From positions 1 to 45,749 of the forward strand of contig MCFE01000685.1 of the NCBI GenBank assembly GCA_002104905.1: a stretch of 45,749 nucleotides of DNA. Direction: 5' to 3'. The notes beneath the pieces were generated by a model that was given only the letters and a program-made list of their open reading frames with translations, was not told where the DNA came from and made no database searches. Positions 22,362 to 32,759 of this stretch are shown in pieces. The stretch's first letter is position 1. Each line of letters begins with the position of its first letter. This stretch comes from Basidiobolus meristosporus CBS 931.73. Its lineage: Eukaryota; Basidiobolomycota; Basidiobolomycetes; Basidiobolales; Basidiobolaceae. The translations under genes were made by a program, and so were the position numbers.

Positions 22362-25300
22362 ATGACAATTAATCTGAAGACCCAGGTTAACCAACCTTCT
22401 CTGAGGTACCAACGGAGGAATATACCCACTATAGACAGTAACCTACTACAACCATCGACCACTCCCAAAAAGAGTAATTTGACCAAAGCTTTTGGTACTG
22501 TTCATAAACCATTCCCATTTCCCTCCCAACAGTTCCTCAAGTGCTCTATTCACTATCGAAGCAAACAGTTGTGTTTCTATTAAACAACTCGCTTTCCGTA
22601 GAGCTCTCTACTCCTAAGCCACCGTACGATCCTCCATTTCTAACCTGGTATTTTTTGGTTCAATAGAAACATCCATCGTCAAAAAAATTGTCCAAGGGGA
22701 CAACGGAATCGCTGAACCACCGGAAAAGAGGTCACAGGTGTCATCGGTGAGTGCATTTTCCAGGTTTCTGTGGGGATGCGTTTTGTGTTTCTTTGCTGCG
22801 AAATTTAAACCTCTTTCGGACACCCATAGAATCACCACAAGCCACCCAGCGGAGAGTGCAAGACTCGCGACCCTGGTGTATCTTCTCTCCTCGGAAAATC
22901 ACCCTCCCAAAGCAGTTACAGACCTAAACAATGCCCGGAGAAATCTCATCACAAACTAGCCACCGCCTCAAAGTACAATATTCGGACAAGAGCCAATTCG
23001 ATGTTTACTCAGACGCACGGGCCGATTGGTGTTTTAGCCAGCCCATCCGAAACCAAAAGACTCTCCTCTGTTCCCCACACTTGCACAGTTCCAGAGCCAA
23101 CCATGAAACCTCCCTCCAAATTAGCACCTACCAAGAGTGTGTTTACCATACCGGTGACCTCACGACTCACTCGATCCACTAGATCTTTCGAACTGAAAAC
23201 AGCTGATCGTAGAAAGGTTAATAGGGGAATCCTGGATCAAGTGTTTCATCTATTAACCAATTTGGATTTTAGGAGGGTTCAGCATCATCAAGCAGGATAT
23301 CTACAGTATCCAATGATCTGCCCACCTCAAGTCAATGTAATTCGGTGTCGACTGATTCTGAAATAATACCTGGTTCAATCGGGGATGGCCATAGCTTGCA
23401 GCGCCGACAGAAGCAGTGGCCAGTCTCATTGAAGGCTGGGTGCGAAAGGATCATGCTGGGCTCCCATGGTAGCTGCTCATCCTCTAGCGACAGTGATGCA
23501 GATGCTCCCACATATCTATTCTCTGCATCGCCTTTGAACTCACGGACACCAATCAACGCCACAAGCGAGCCGACAGAAGAGTCTTCCGGGGGTGGTCCTG
23601 AGGAGGTGAGTTCTTCGCCCGTAGAGATCAAGAACCGAGTATTGTCATCCTCATTGCTGGCTGCGAAATTGAGCTCTTCGCGACTCTCACTTGTCAGTGC
23701 TCATAGCCGCTTGACATGCGCAATATCGGTCAGTGATGTGAGCAGCGAGAGGTGTCCAGCGGTCGGTAGCAAGCTTGATCTCCTTGACGATGTGATGGAG
23801 ACTAAAGAATCCGCCACTTCAAGCGTTTCTTCAACTCCTAATAGTAGGCAAGGGACACCTCAGTGCAGCCTTCTCGTTGACACCGAGACCGATAAGATCC
23901 AATTCCCTACCGCTGAACCTCAAACATTGGAGCCCTGCAGTAAGTAAATAGCGAGGCAATTCCAAAGCTAGATATTCATGAATGTTTGGTTCCAACTAGT
24001 CGTGCTTAAAACATACAGCCACAAGCTAAGTCTGTTCGAGAGGAACGAGATATTGGGTTATTCGCAAGTGTACTTTTTCGGGCAAAACATTCGTAAGAAG
24101 TTGGTCAAAGGAGAAGGAACCGCCAATTTCGGTATGGCTGCGTACTGTTGTCTACCTTTAGCTTGTTTCTAATCGGGCCATGTAGGGTATGATGATAATA
24201 AGGGTGATTATCATGTAATCGTACACGACCATTTAGCCTATCGATATGAAATCTTGGAGGTGTTGGGCAAGGGCTCGTTTGGAAAGGTGGTGCGTGCGAT
24301 GGACCATAAGACAGGCCAGCTAGTAGCAATCAAGGTGATTCGCAATAGTAAGCAATGCCACACTCAGGCCCTTGTGGAAGTAAAGATTCTGGAGTGCCTT
24401 CATCGATGGGTAAGTGAACTCGGAATTTATGAGACACAAGCACGACAACAAGCCTGAATATTTGCTCGTATACCAGGATCCTGATGATGCGCATAGCATG
24501 ATACGTATGCACGAAAGCTTCTACTTCCGCAACCATCTGTGCATCACATTTGAGCCACTCGACCTTAACCTTTATGACTACCTCAAAGTTAATTCGTTTA
24601 AAGGATGTGATATCAATTTCATTCGCGAGGTCACACTCCAGATCTTACAAGCACTGTGTCTTTTGAAAAGCCATCATGTGCTGCATTGCGACTTAAAGCC
24701 TGAGGTAAAAGCCATTCATATTTCTGGTGGTGAACATGATATTAACCTTCAGTTGGATACAGAACATTCTTTTAAAATCCGCCAAATCCAGTCAAATCAA
24801 AGTGATTGATGTAGGAAGCAGTTGCTTCGAGAGCGAGAGAAGTTGGTATATTCTTATAAGCTCAAACTTGGGTGCATTAGCTCTAACCCTTAGAAGTCTA
24901 TACATATATACAAAGCCGATTCTATCGAGCTCCGGAAGTCATCCTTGGTGTCCCATACACTATGGCGATCGATATGTGGAGCCTTGGATGCATTCTGGTA
25001 GAGTTGTATACTGCTCATCCCATATTTGCTGGCGAAAATGAGCGAGAGCAGCTATGCTGTATTATGGAGGTGCTGGGAGTTCCACCTAGACACTTGATAG
25101 ACAGGTGTGCTCGAAAGATCGTCTTCTTCGGTAAGTGGTATCCATATGATCGATGGTTGATTACCCGTTCATTGTTTCCGCTTAGATTCAAACAATTCTC
25201 CAAGACCGGCCATCAACTCTAAAGGAAAGCGGAGAAGGCCGGGCCATGTGCCCCTCTCACAGATACTTGCTGGAGGGGATAAAGGATTTATCGATTTTGT

Positions 25301-25673
25301 GTCTCGATGCCTCGAATGGGATCCACTGAAGCGTATCACTCCTGAGGAGGCACTCAACCATCATTGGTTTCAAGAGAGCAGTGGATGTACATTGGAGAGC
25401 CCATTGAGGGTGCCAAAAAACCCGTCAGTATTTTGATCAGCAATGTAAATATATGCACTCAAACGCTAACTTCCCATTAGTAAGGCCGATTGCAGTCAGT
25501 CACGTACACGGGGGCCGAGCCATATGCGCACATCAGGAGCGAAGCCTATTGCCATTCGAAACAACAAAGTGCACCCTAACCTTGGGACCAAATCAACGAG
25601 CATGCATAGTGCAAGCTACTTGAATGGCATCGACTTCCTTCGGCAACGGGCCCATCAAAGGCTCCAAACCTGA
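22362..25673 (+). CDS. DYRK-family protein kinase (Pom1/DYRK2 class)
   Basis: Eleven exons give 856 aa: 22362-22494, 22667-22746, 22842-23216, 23273-23943, 24019-24131, 24186-24409, 24477-24704, 24763-24841, 24894-25130, 25186-25423 and 25481-25673. Exons from 23273 on are well supported by the conserved protein; the first three are tentative. After a Ser/Thr-rich N-terminus comes the DYRK homology box ([17 protein letters not shown], then [11 protein letters not shown]). The kinase domain spans about 478-772: [29 protein letters not shown] (about 602), activation loop [17 protein letters not shown] with the DYRK tyrosine pair Y637/Y639, [11 protein letters not shown]. The DFG motif reads DVG (about 624-626), which is odd. 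The eighth intron uses a poor donor (A|GTTGGT), chosen because it restores [10 protein letters not shown]. DYRKs autophosphorylate the loop tyrosine and act on Ser/Thr; Pom1 controls polarity and size. Confidence 0.88.
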
Positions 25674-25689
25674 GCGATCAATTACAAGA

Positions 25690-27440
25690 CCTTGGCAACC
25701 AAGCCTCACTGTGCCCGTTGATAAGGGCCAATGCCTCCAACCGGGTGTCAAACTCCTCCTCACGTTCATATATATTTGTATATGGCCGAATCCACATTCG
25801 CCTTTCGTGCGAATGTTGATTGCCGTATTCCTACCACCTCCGTATGCACTAGATATCGATTTACCTACAGCTATCCCAATAACATCGATTATTATATTTC
25901 CAACGGATAAACCCCGAGGAGTTTTGACAATAGCGATGTGATCGCATTGTAATTGTTTAAATTAAGACACGTACTCATCTCACTCCCCTTCTAATATCCT
26001 TTAAGCTTGACTGGTTTTCAAAACCCCTCTGCTTGAATAAATAATCATTCGGTTGATCTGACATTGGATCCAATTAAGCATTCCACTTTTGATATTGCGA
26101 ACATCTTAATTTGTGCCCGCCTTTGGAAATTGGTCTAACGTTTGTCATCCTCCAATCATCATGCGGATGATACGGGTACTAATGAATCCAACGACACTTG
26201 CAGTTGGGTTCATCTGTTACGCAGCTTCATGACGGAACTAAGAGTAGGTTGCGAGTATTGCCTTGATTCAGTAGCCTGCTCATCGCCGCTCATTATGCCA
26301 GTTTGTTGGTAGAGGCGGCACCCGGCAAGAAATGGAGATACGCATGAAGCGAGGCAATCAAAAGCCCCCAATCCCAGCAACAGACCCATCGAACGGCGTA
26401 CTAACCGGCAGTCTTTCGCCGATGGCTCGGTGCTCTCGCCAGCGTGCCTCCCTCCCCTAGCACATGGAACGTTCATGACGAGCCAATGCTGTCATCGGCG
26501 GAGGCGTCAAGTAACTTCATTTACCCAATTTAGAAATAGAACCTTCCAAAACTCAGCGATCTATGAGTCCCATTGTGCCGTCCACTCATTTGGGCAATAA
26601 ATAACACACATCTGCATGATGGTGAATGAATAGATCCGATTTCATGTATCCCTCGTGTCACCGACCGGCCGATCAAGCCCATTTGAAAAGGTATCAATAC
26701 TCCAAAGGAAAAAAATGCACAGGGTATAGGTTACGCTGCCTCCGGGTAGTAGATTTTCCCGAGTTTAATCTCGAGGGAGTCACAAGGAATGCTGGTATAT
26801 CCAGCTCACCTCACTGGCATACCAATGGGATCAGACGCGGCGTCGTAGGATGATTTACAGGCTTCACTGGGTGGCATGTCTGCGGAGCGGAGGCTATTTA
26901 TATATTCTATATTTAGCGAGCTCACCCTGCAAGCACAACCTGACACTATTGCTTTTTTCGTTGCTGGCAATCTTCCTGAACCGCTCGTGAGCCTGACGAC
27001 GAGTAGGCTCCCTCCAGGCCTGATATCGCTAGTAAGGGGGGATTTCGAATCGGCGGGGTCGATTGCCATGGCTGATTCTCGAGCAAATACGAATGAACCT
27101 TAACGTCATATCTACATTAATGCGCCATGCCCAAAGTCCGATAAAGTTCGTATATTTTTAGAAAAACCAGGCTGACTTTCGCAGCGGCTTTGTTGATGTC
27201 ATCGGACTTGCTTGGGTCAAATGAGGAGGATCCATCGAAATTTCATTCTCTTGATTAAGGAGGATGCTACCAAGGGGATTATTTGCCATTTACATAACAC
27301 ACCTGTGCGACCTCGAACACGTCGGTCAAGGTAGATTCCAATTTCTAATGCGCTTTTTAGAGAAATGAGAAAATCATGGTTCCCATACGCTTGTGTGACG
27401 CCGAAGCCCTCAGGCTATTCTTACTTCCGCCTCTGGTCCA
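25690..27440. other. Gene-free region
   Basis: A possible AATAAA for the kinase gene is at 26036-26041, 363 bp past its stop. The ORFs at about 26210-26476 (-) and 26626-27103 (+) carry no motif I recognise. Confidence 0.5.
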
Positions 27441-27452
27441 AACGAAGAGTTT

Positions 27453-27458
27453 TATAAA
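27453..27458 (+). promoter_or_regulatory. TATA box of the chitin deacetylase gene
   Basis: TATAAA 121 bp before the ATG at 27579. Confidence 0.5.
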
Positions 27459-27578
27459 GGGCGCTTGATCTCTCTCCGTAGCTCATCCATCTTTTAGTTA
27501 TAGCCTCAGTCTTTGTAAGACTTCCCAAAGTTTCCTTACGTGCTTGCCTTAATCTCCGGCCTTCCCCATTGTCTTCTG

Positions 27579-28736
27579 ATGAAGTATCAAATCTCCGCCA
27601 TCGTAGCTATTGCTATTGCCACTCAAGTGATTGCCCAAGAGCCATTAGCCAAGGTCAATCCTGCATGGACCAAAGAGTATGACCTTAGCAAGGTCCCCAA
27701 GGTCTCACTCAAACAGCCTGGCGCCGGTACTTGTGAGAAAACAGATTGTGGACCTGGCGAGTGCGAGAAGTGTTGGGAAAGCTGTGGTAACTGCCCTAAA
27801 CCCGCAGACGTTTACGGATGTAAGGCTGGTCAGTGGGCCTTGTCATTCGACGATGGCCCATCCGAGCATACCTCGGAGCTTTTGGATATTCTCAAGGCTG
27901 CCAATGTAAAAGCCACCTTCCTAATGGTTGGATCAAATGTCGTCAAGTTCCCTGACGTAGTCAAGCGTGCCCATCAGGAGGGCCATCAGATTTCCCAACA
28001 CACCTGGTCTCATCCTCATTTGATGTCCATCTCGAACGAGCAAATCGTTGCTGAGGTACGCGCTACCGAAGATGCCATCTTCAATGCTACTGGGGTAAGA
28101 CCTGCCTTCATTCGTCCACCCTACGGGGAGGCCGACGATCGTGTAAAGGGTGTTCTTACTGCTATGGGATACCACAATCTTCTGTGGAACATGGATACCC
28201 TTGACTGGGACATCGTCGCTAAGAATGAAGACCCTCAACTCATCCTCAAATCGTTCCAAGATGCGCTCGCCAAGGGTACCGACTTGAATGCTCACGATGA
28301 TCCAGGATATATTTCCCTCCAGCACGACCTTTATCTCGAGACCGTCAAGAAAGTCCCTCAAATTGAGCAACTATTGGCCCAGCATGGCTTCCATTTTGTA
28401 TTGACTCATGAATGTATTGATGCTTCCCCCTATAAGAACAACGCCACCATTCCATCGGGCAATTCGACTGTTGTACCTACAAACACCTCATCCGTTAGCT
28501 CATCTCTCTCTGCAACTACTGTTGCTAGCACCACCAGCACTGCCTCGGTTTCCCAGAGCACCGGAACCTCGGCCAGCTCCAGTTCTTCCACTTCCACTAA
28601 AACTGCCCAGAACACGTCCACCGGTTCGGACGTCAAGGCGACAAGTAGCAGCAACTTGGAATCTGGTGGCAGTAAGTTCCAGGTTCATGGATCAATCCTC
28701 GGGCTGGCCGTCGCTGTCGTTGGCCTACTCTTCTAA
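27579..28736 (+). CDS. Chitin deacetylase (carbohydrate esterase family 4), probably GPI-anchored
   Basis: 385-aa single-exon gene. The frame is open 39 bp upstream, but only a GTG is there, so the ATG at 27579 is used. MKYQISAIVAIAIATQVIAQ is a signal peptide. A Cys-rich stretch follows (about 49-84). The NodB/CE4 domain has all its motifs: SFDDGP (about 89-94, catalytic and metal Asp), HTWSHPH (about 140-146, metal His pair), RPPYGEADDR (about 178), DTLDW and LTHECID (about 275). A Ser/Thr-rich stalk (about 290-360) and a hydrophobic tail ending AVAVVGLLF fit a GPI signal, placing the enzyme at the membrane or wall. It should convert nascent chitin to chitosan. CCCAT repeats follow the stop. 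Confidence 0.93.
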   Translation: MKYQISAIVAIAIATQVIAQEPLAKVNPAWTKEYDLSKVPKVSLKQPGAGTCEKTDCGPGECEKCWESCGNCPKPADVYGCKAGQWALSFDDGPSEHTSELLDILKAANVKATFLMVGSNVVKFPDVVKRAHQEGHQISQHTWSHPHLMSISNEQIVAEVRATEDAIFNATGVRPAFIRPPYGEADDRVKGVLTAMGYHNLLWNMDTLDWDIVAKNEDPQLILKSFQDALAKGTDLNAHDDPGYISLQHDLYLETVKKVPQIEQLLAQHGFHFVLTHECIDASPYKNNATIPSGNSTVVPTNTSSVSSSLSATTVASTTSTASVSQSTGTSASSSSSTSTKTAQNTSTGSDVKATSSSNLESGGSKFQVHGSILGLAVAVVGLLF

Positions 28737-28746
28737 GTATTGATAT

Positions 28747-28766
28747 CCCATCCCATCCCATCCCAT
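28747..28766 (+). repeat. (CCCAT)4 short tandem repeat
   Basis: Four perfect CCCAT units just past the chitin deacetylase stop, in its 3' region. Confidence 0.6.
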
Positions 28767-28779
28767 ATTAATAATATTT

Positions 28780-29345
28780 TATCAAGTTTACGAAATGTAT
28801 TCAGGATGCAATAGCGGCAACTTACAAGCCAAATCTAATCACCCATTAAAATCCAATTTTGTACCTGAGAGTTGCTCTGCATTGGGCAGTGGTTGGCCAC
28901 AGGATTCCCGATAAATCGGCCTGTTACCCTTAAATTTTAACAATGGCCTAGTGTGCGTCGGTGGATTGGCTGGAGGTTAAGAGATGCGTCATTATGCGAG
29001 TCTGAATCAGTATCCAGGGTAAGTGACTGTTTCAAGGATGCCAGCGTGAAGCTGCAGTGCATGTCTAATACCTACGACATATTTGTCTTCGTGATCGAAA
29101 TGCGCAGATTGTGGGTGCAGTGCTGATCATGTAGGTTTGTAACCATCTTCCGGTGTGGTGTGCTACGCTGAGGGGCGATCGTTGCACGATGGGGGAAGAT
29201 TGCCGTTTCAGAGTGCAGCTTTTCTCCAGCCAAAGGCATACCAGAAGACATTTCACACGATGCAATGATCGGATGCCTTCATTGGTTCTGTCGAAGCAGA
29301 TCGCTACAGGCAAAACATTGTGCTGAACCAGATCACTTGGTGGAT
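28780..29345. other. Intergenic region
   Basis: No gene recognised. It holds the 3' ends of the chitin deacetylase and F-box genes, which converge here. Confidence 0.5.
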
Positions 29346-29351
29346 AAGTAG

Positions 29352-29357
29352 TTTATT
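29352..29357 (-). terminator. Candidate polyadenylation signal of the F-box gene
   Basis: AATAAA on the minus strand, 260 bp past the stop at 29617. Confidence 0.3.
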
Positions 29358-29616
29358 TTTGACTGCTTTTAAGTCGGACTAGCCCTGGGCCGGATCCGGG
29401 TTTCGTTGACCATTATGGAGATCAAAAACGTGATCCGTGGGATCAGAAAAAGTTACGCAAGTTGCATTGTATTAAATACGTTTAGGGATGAGCCAAGTCG
29501 CAGAGAACCAGCAAGGATTAGCGGAGTTACAAGTCGCTTACAAGCTTTAGTTACATCAGCCGAGGAGTCCTGTTTGACCTGGAAGACGTATCAAATAAGG
29601 AGATCATGATAGATTG

Positions 29617-30567
29617 TTATAGTGCGTATCTTTCTCTCAACATCAATATTTCCAACGCTGTGGTCCTGGGGCTTTTGATGTCTGCAACGATGTTTAACTT
29701 CGGCAGAGCTGCTTTTAGCTTCAGCACATGGTCTTTCGATATCTTTCGGCATCCAGCTAGGTTCACATAGGTCAGGTTTGGTAACCTCTTCAGTGCCTCA
29801 AAGATCCTATCAGTCAATTTCTCGCAAAAGCTCAAGTCGAGCCATTCTATGTTCTTGGCATTCTCCAACAAAATTAGAATTGGCGCTTCGGTGATTAACC
29901 AGCAATGTGAGAGATTCACCCTCTTCAGGTTTCTCGTGCGCCAGAACAGCTCTGTCAAAGACATGTCTGTAATGGTCGAAATGCTCAAGTGCAGCACCTC
30001 CAACGAGTCGGCTACTTTTTTCAACCCCAGGATCGATAGGTCAGTGATGCGCGACGAGTTCGTTAGCTCCACATGTCGAAGCATCGACGAGGAGTCGATT
30101 AGTTTCAGCACCGAGAAATCGGTTATTTGGCCACATTGACGAAGCACCAGGGTGGTCAATTTAGAAGAGTTCTTTGAGAACTGTATTATCGACTTGTCGG
30201 ATAGACTCTTTGGAATGTCCAAGATCAGCATTGTGATGTTTGGGCAGAGGAACGCTAATTGCCCGATGAGTTCGTCGCTAACTACGTAATATAATTCCGA
30301 AAAATCCAGATAGTGTACGAGGTTTTGCAGGTTTGGCTGAAAAGTCGAGGTTTCTGAGAACGTAGAAAGATGTAAGGTTTGGACCAGTTTATGCCACGAA
30401 GAAACATATTGTGACCACGGGGCATGATAAAGACGCGGTGTTCCACAAAAATTCCAGCAGCGATTAATAAGTGTACAGTGGTAAAGGTCAAAGCTATTGA
30501 GAAATGTACAAGTATAACTTATCAACTCAGTTGGAAGACTGCAAAGGCCAAGGGCTTTTTCTGTCAT
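29617..30567 (-). CDS. F-box protein with leucine-rich repeats (AMN1/FBXL-like)
   Basis: 316 aa from the ATG at 30567; the frame is open three codons further, but no ATG is there. The F-box covers about residues 8-48 (LCSLPTELISYTCTFLNSFD, then CTLINRCWNF). It is followed by about seven Cys-containing leucine-rich repeats, for example LTTLVLRQCGQITDFSVLKL, LKRVNLSHCWLITEAP, IEWLDLSFCEKLTD and LTYVNLAGCRKISKD. Such proteins link Skp1-Cul1 ubiquitin ligase to a target held by the repeats; the target is unknown. A TATAAAA at 30775-30781 lies about 208 bp upstream and could be the promoter. Similar proteins are numerous in early-diverging fungi, so no orthologue is assigned. Confidence 0.88.
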   Translation of the reverse strand: MTEKALGLCSLPTELISYTCTFLNSFDLYHCTLINRCWNFCGTPRLYHAPWSQYVSSWHKLVQTLHLSTFSETSTFQPNLQNLVHYLDFSELYYVVSDELIGQLAFLCPNITMLILDIPKSLSDKSIIQFSKNSSKLTTLVLRQCGQITDFSVLKLIDSSSMLRHVELTNSSRITDLSILGLKKVADSLEVLHLSISTITDMSLTELFWRTRNLKRVNLSHCWLITEAPILILLENAKNIEWLDLSFCEKLTDRIFEALKRLPNLTYVNLAGCRKISKDHVLKLKAALPKLNIVADIKSPRTTALEILMLRERYAL

Positions 30568-30799
30568 CCTCAGCAACAGCCTCTCTTATTGACAAAGAGC
30601 ACTAGCAAAGTTGGGTTGGGCTCGTCTTCAGAGGTATTCGACTATGTATCGACCAGAACGCCGGAAAGGTTGCCGTGAGGTTGAATATGGGTCCCTAACT
30701 AGAGCCGAAGGATAATCGAAAGTTCAAAGCAAAAAGGCAGCCACCAAACACGGAGATGGACAGCAATGGGCGACTTTTATACCTCTAGAGATATAGGTT

Positions 30800-31660
30800 T
30801 TCTAGTGCAGGTTTAAGAAAAGGTTTGAAGAGCAAACCTATGTAGCCGAGGAAATATAAATGAAGGTAAAAAAACGGAATATTTCTTTTGCCCGGTGAAT
30901 GACGGTAAAAAGCGGTCACTTCATACTTGATAGTCACGTCCCAAAACACAGCAATCTCAGCCTCTGGTTGGCTGGTGTATCCTGAAAATCAGAGGGTGAC
31001 TCCATCGAAACTAGATTGGACTGAAAGCCTGCAACGGCAACTATTCGTGTTTCCAGTCTAAACTATTATCAAATACAGTTAACACTAATCAATGACATTA
31101 TTTAGTAATCGTTGTAAAAATTGTAGTCTCTGACACATGACAAGCTCGGCATGGCCCGGTATAAATTGCCTACATTGATTTGTGGAGATCTGTCCGATAA
31201 GTGGTGGATATCCTGCCAAATTCCTCGATGACGAATGGTATTATTCGTGTCAGAATTATACCATTTTGCTCACCACTCGACCAGTCCCCTTGCAACGCAC
31301 CACGGGAATACTAGCCATTCTGGAATGATCAGTTGACCCGCATCGCCTCATGTCTTGAATCCATTTTCGCACACTTGGGTCCAATCAAGCACCGATCGCC
31401 CTACCCAAAGGCAGTTTGAGGAACCAGTACTGGAAACACGACCTTCAGGAGGATTTTAGGCAAGCTCGAGCTGGGTGACCGTTCAAGTAATTCTAGGGCT
31501 GGCCAATCTCTCGACTGACAAAAGGCGGATCAGGAATGACACGAAGGGCCACAGGCAAGTGAGCTTCAGTAGAGGTCCATTTGTATTGTGCAGAATAACG
31601 TTATGTGGGCACAGTCACTGCAGTGGAGATGTATGGGGAAACAACTCTGGACAATCGTAT
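30800..31660. other. Intergenic region
   Basis: No gene recognised; an ORF at 31475-31666 (+) has no motif. Confidence 0.5.
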
Positions 31661-31666
31661 GCATAA

Positions 31667-31672
31667 TTTATT
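31667..31672 (-). terminator. Polyadenylation signal of the 7TM receptor gene
   Basis: AATAAA on the minus strand 43 bp past the stop at 31715. Confidence 0.5.
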
Positions 31673-31714
31673 ACTCAATTGATGCTGGGTGAGATAATGA
31701 CTATATTTACGAGA

Positions 31715-32713
31715 TTACAGCAATCTAATAACCTCTCTATCCTCGGAGCTGCTACAGGACTTGCTCTGTGGCTTAACATCAGTCGCGGGCTTAGACCTGA
31801 TGATGAATGTTGTTATTAGCCATCCTCTAAAGGACGGAGAGGGTGGCGAGGTCGAAGATGTTCTGCTTTCTAACTCGCATCGATCTGTCCAATCCTTCCT
31901 TATTGTCTGAAGGCATACATACAGCGTGGGATCAAATATAAATGGAAGCCCGTTGAATAAGCCCAACAATGCTTTTGTGTAATTGAAGATATCTGCCCAG
32001 TATTGCTCTTCCTCCAGGCTTTTGAAGATTCGGATCAACAAAAATGTGGATAATGGAATGCCAACCACGATCAACGAGACTGGGTAAAGAAGTATGCGTA
32101 TCACGGCTCGTTGAACGGTACTACTGTTTAAAGCGCCGGACACCGGAGTCGAGCTCTTGCTCTGCGAAACCTGCCTATTGACCTTCGTCAATTTCCAGCC
32201 CAAGATAGAAGATACAATGATCGAGTATAGGATGGTCAGTGGGCAGAATGCCACTATTCCGATAGTCAAAAAATCCAATGGGTAGTAGTCGACGTTGTTG
32301 ACATAGAAAGGTAGATAGGCCCATGCGAGTACCAGAAATACTATCGCGATAACTGGTGGGGTGATCATGTAGAACCATTTAAATCTAGATACTTGCCGTC
32401 TATTGTGTATCAGGACTATCTGTAGATTTAGAGTGATCATGAAGGTAAACAAAAAGCTCATCAAGAGAAACGACAGATTTAGACTGTTAGCAATCGCAAA
32501 CTGTCTCCGGCTTCTACTCACGTATGTGGTTATATCCGAAAGATGCGCTATCAAGTCGGCAAGAGCCACTAGCGCTGTCAACCGAAAGGACACTCGATCC
32601 GCTAAGCTGCGACGATAAATGAATACCCCAACGATGCATACAAGGACAGCAAGAGCAGAAAGAGTCGATATGGAGCAAAGTACGATGGCAATCTTGCTTG
32701 AAGTTTTAAGCAT
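31715..32713 (-). CDS. Seven-transmembrane receptor, fungal GPCR (cAMP-receptor-like or rhodopsin-like)
   Basis: 332-aa single-exon protein. Hydrophobic segments lie at about 7-31, 42-62, 76-101, 114-135, 147-170, 203-228 and 240-265, giving seven helices. A short loop after helix 1 (YRRSLADRVSFRL) leads into helix 2, where DLIAHLSDI carries polar residues. Helix 7 ends FIFDPTLYVCLQ, in the place of the NPxxY motif of GPCRs. The cytoplasmic tail is Ser/Pro-rich (SRTSSTSPPSPSF; KSCSSSEDRE), offering phosphorylation sites. The layout suits a plasma-membrane G-protein-coupled receptor; a group I G-alpha is encoded 12.6 kb away. The ligand is unknown. Dicty_CAR-like and rhodopsin-like families are both possible; telling them apart needs a profile search. 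Confidence 0.75.
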   Translation of the reverse strand: MLKTSSKIAIVLCSISTLSALAVLVCIVGVFIYRRSLADRVSFRLTALVALADLIAHLSDITTYVSRSRRQFAIANSLNLSFLLMSFLFTFMITLNLQIVLIHNRRQVSRFKWFYMITPPVIAIVFLVLAWAYLPFYVNNVDYYPLDFLTIGIVAFCPLTILYSIIVSSILGWKLTKVNRQVSQSKSSTPVSGALNSSTVQRAVIRILLYPVSLIVVGIPLSTFLLIRIFKSLEEEQYWADIFNYTKALLGLFNGLPFIFDPTLYVCLQTIRKDWTDRCELESRTSSTSPPSPSFRGWLITTFIIRSKPATDVKPQSKSCSSSEDREVIRLL

Positions 32714-32759
32714 TCGTGCTATTCAAGTGCTATGGACGGATTGTTAGTAGAACATACCA

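Noticed and set aside
28430-28688. Minus-strand ORFs inside the chitin deacetylase stalk
   Set aside because: Shadows of the Ser/Thr-rich coding region.
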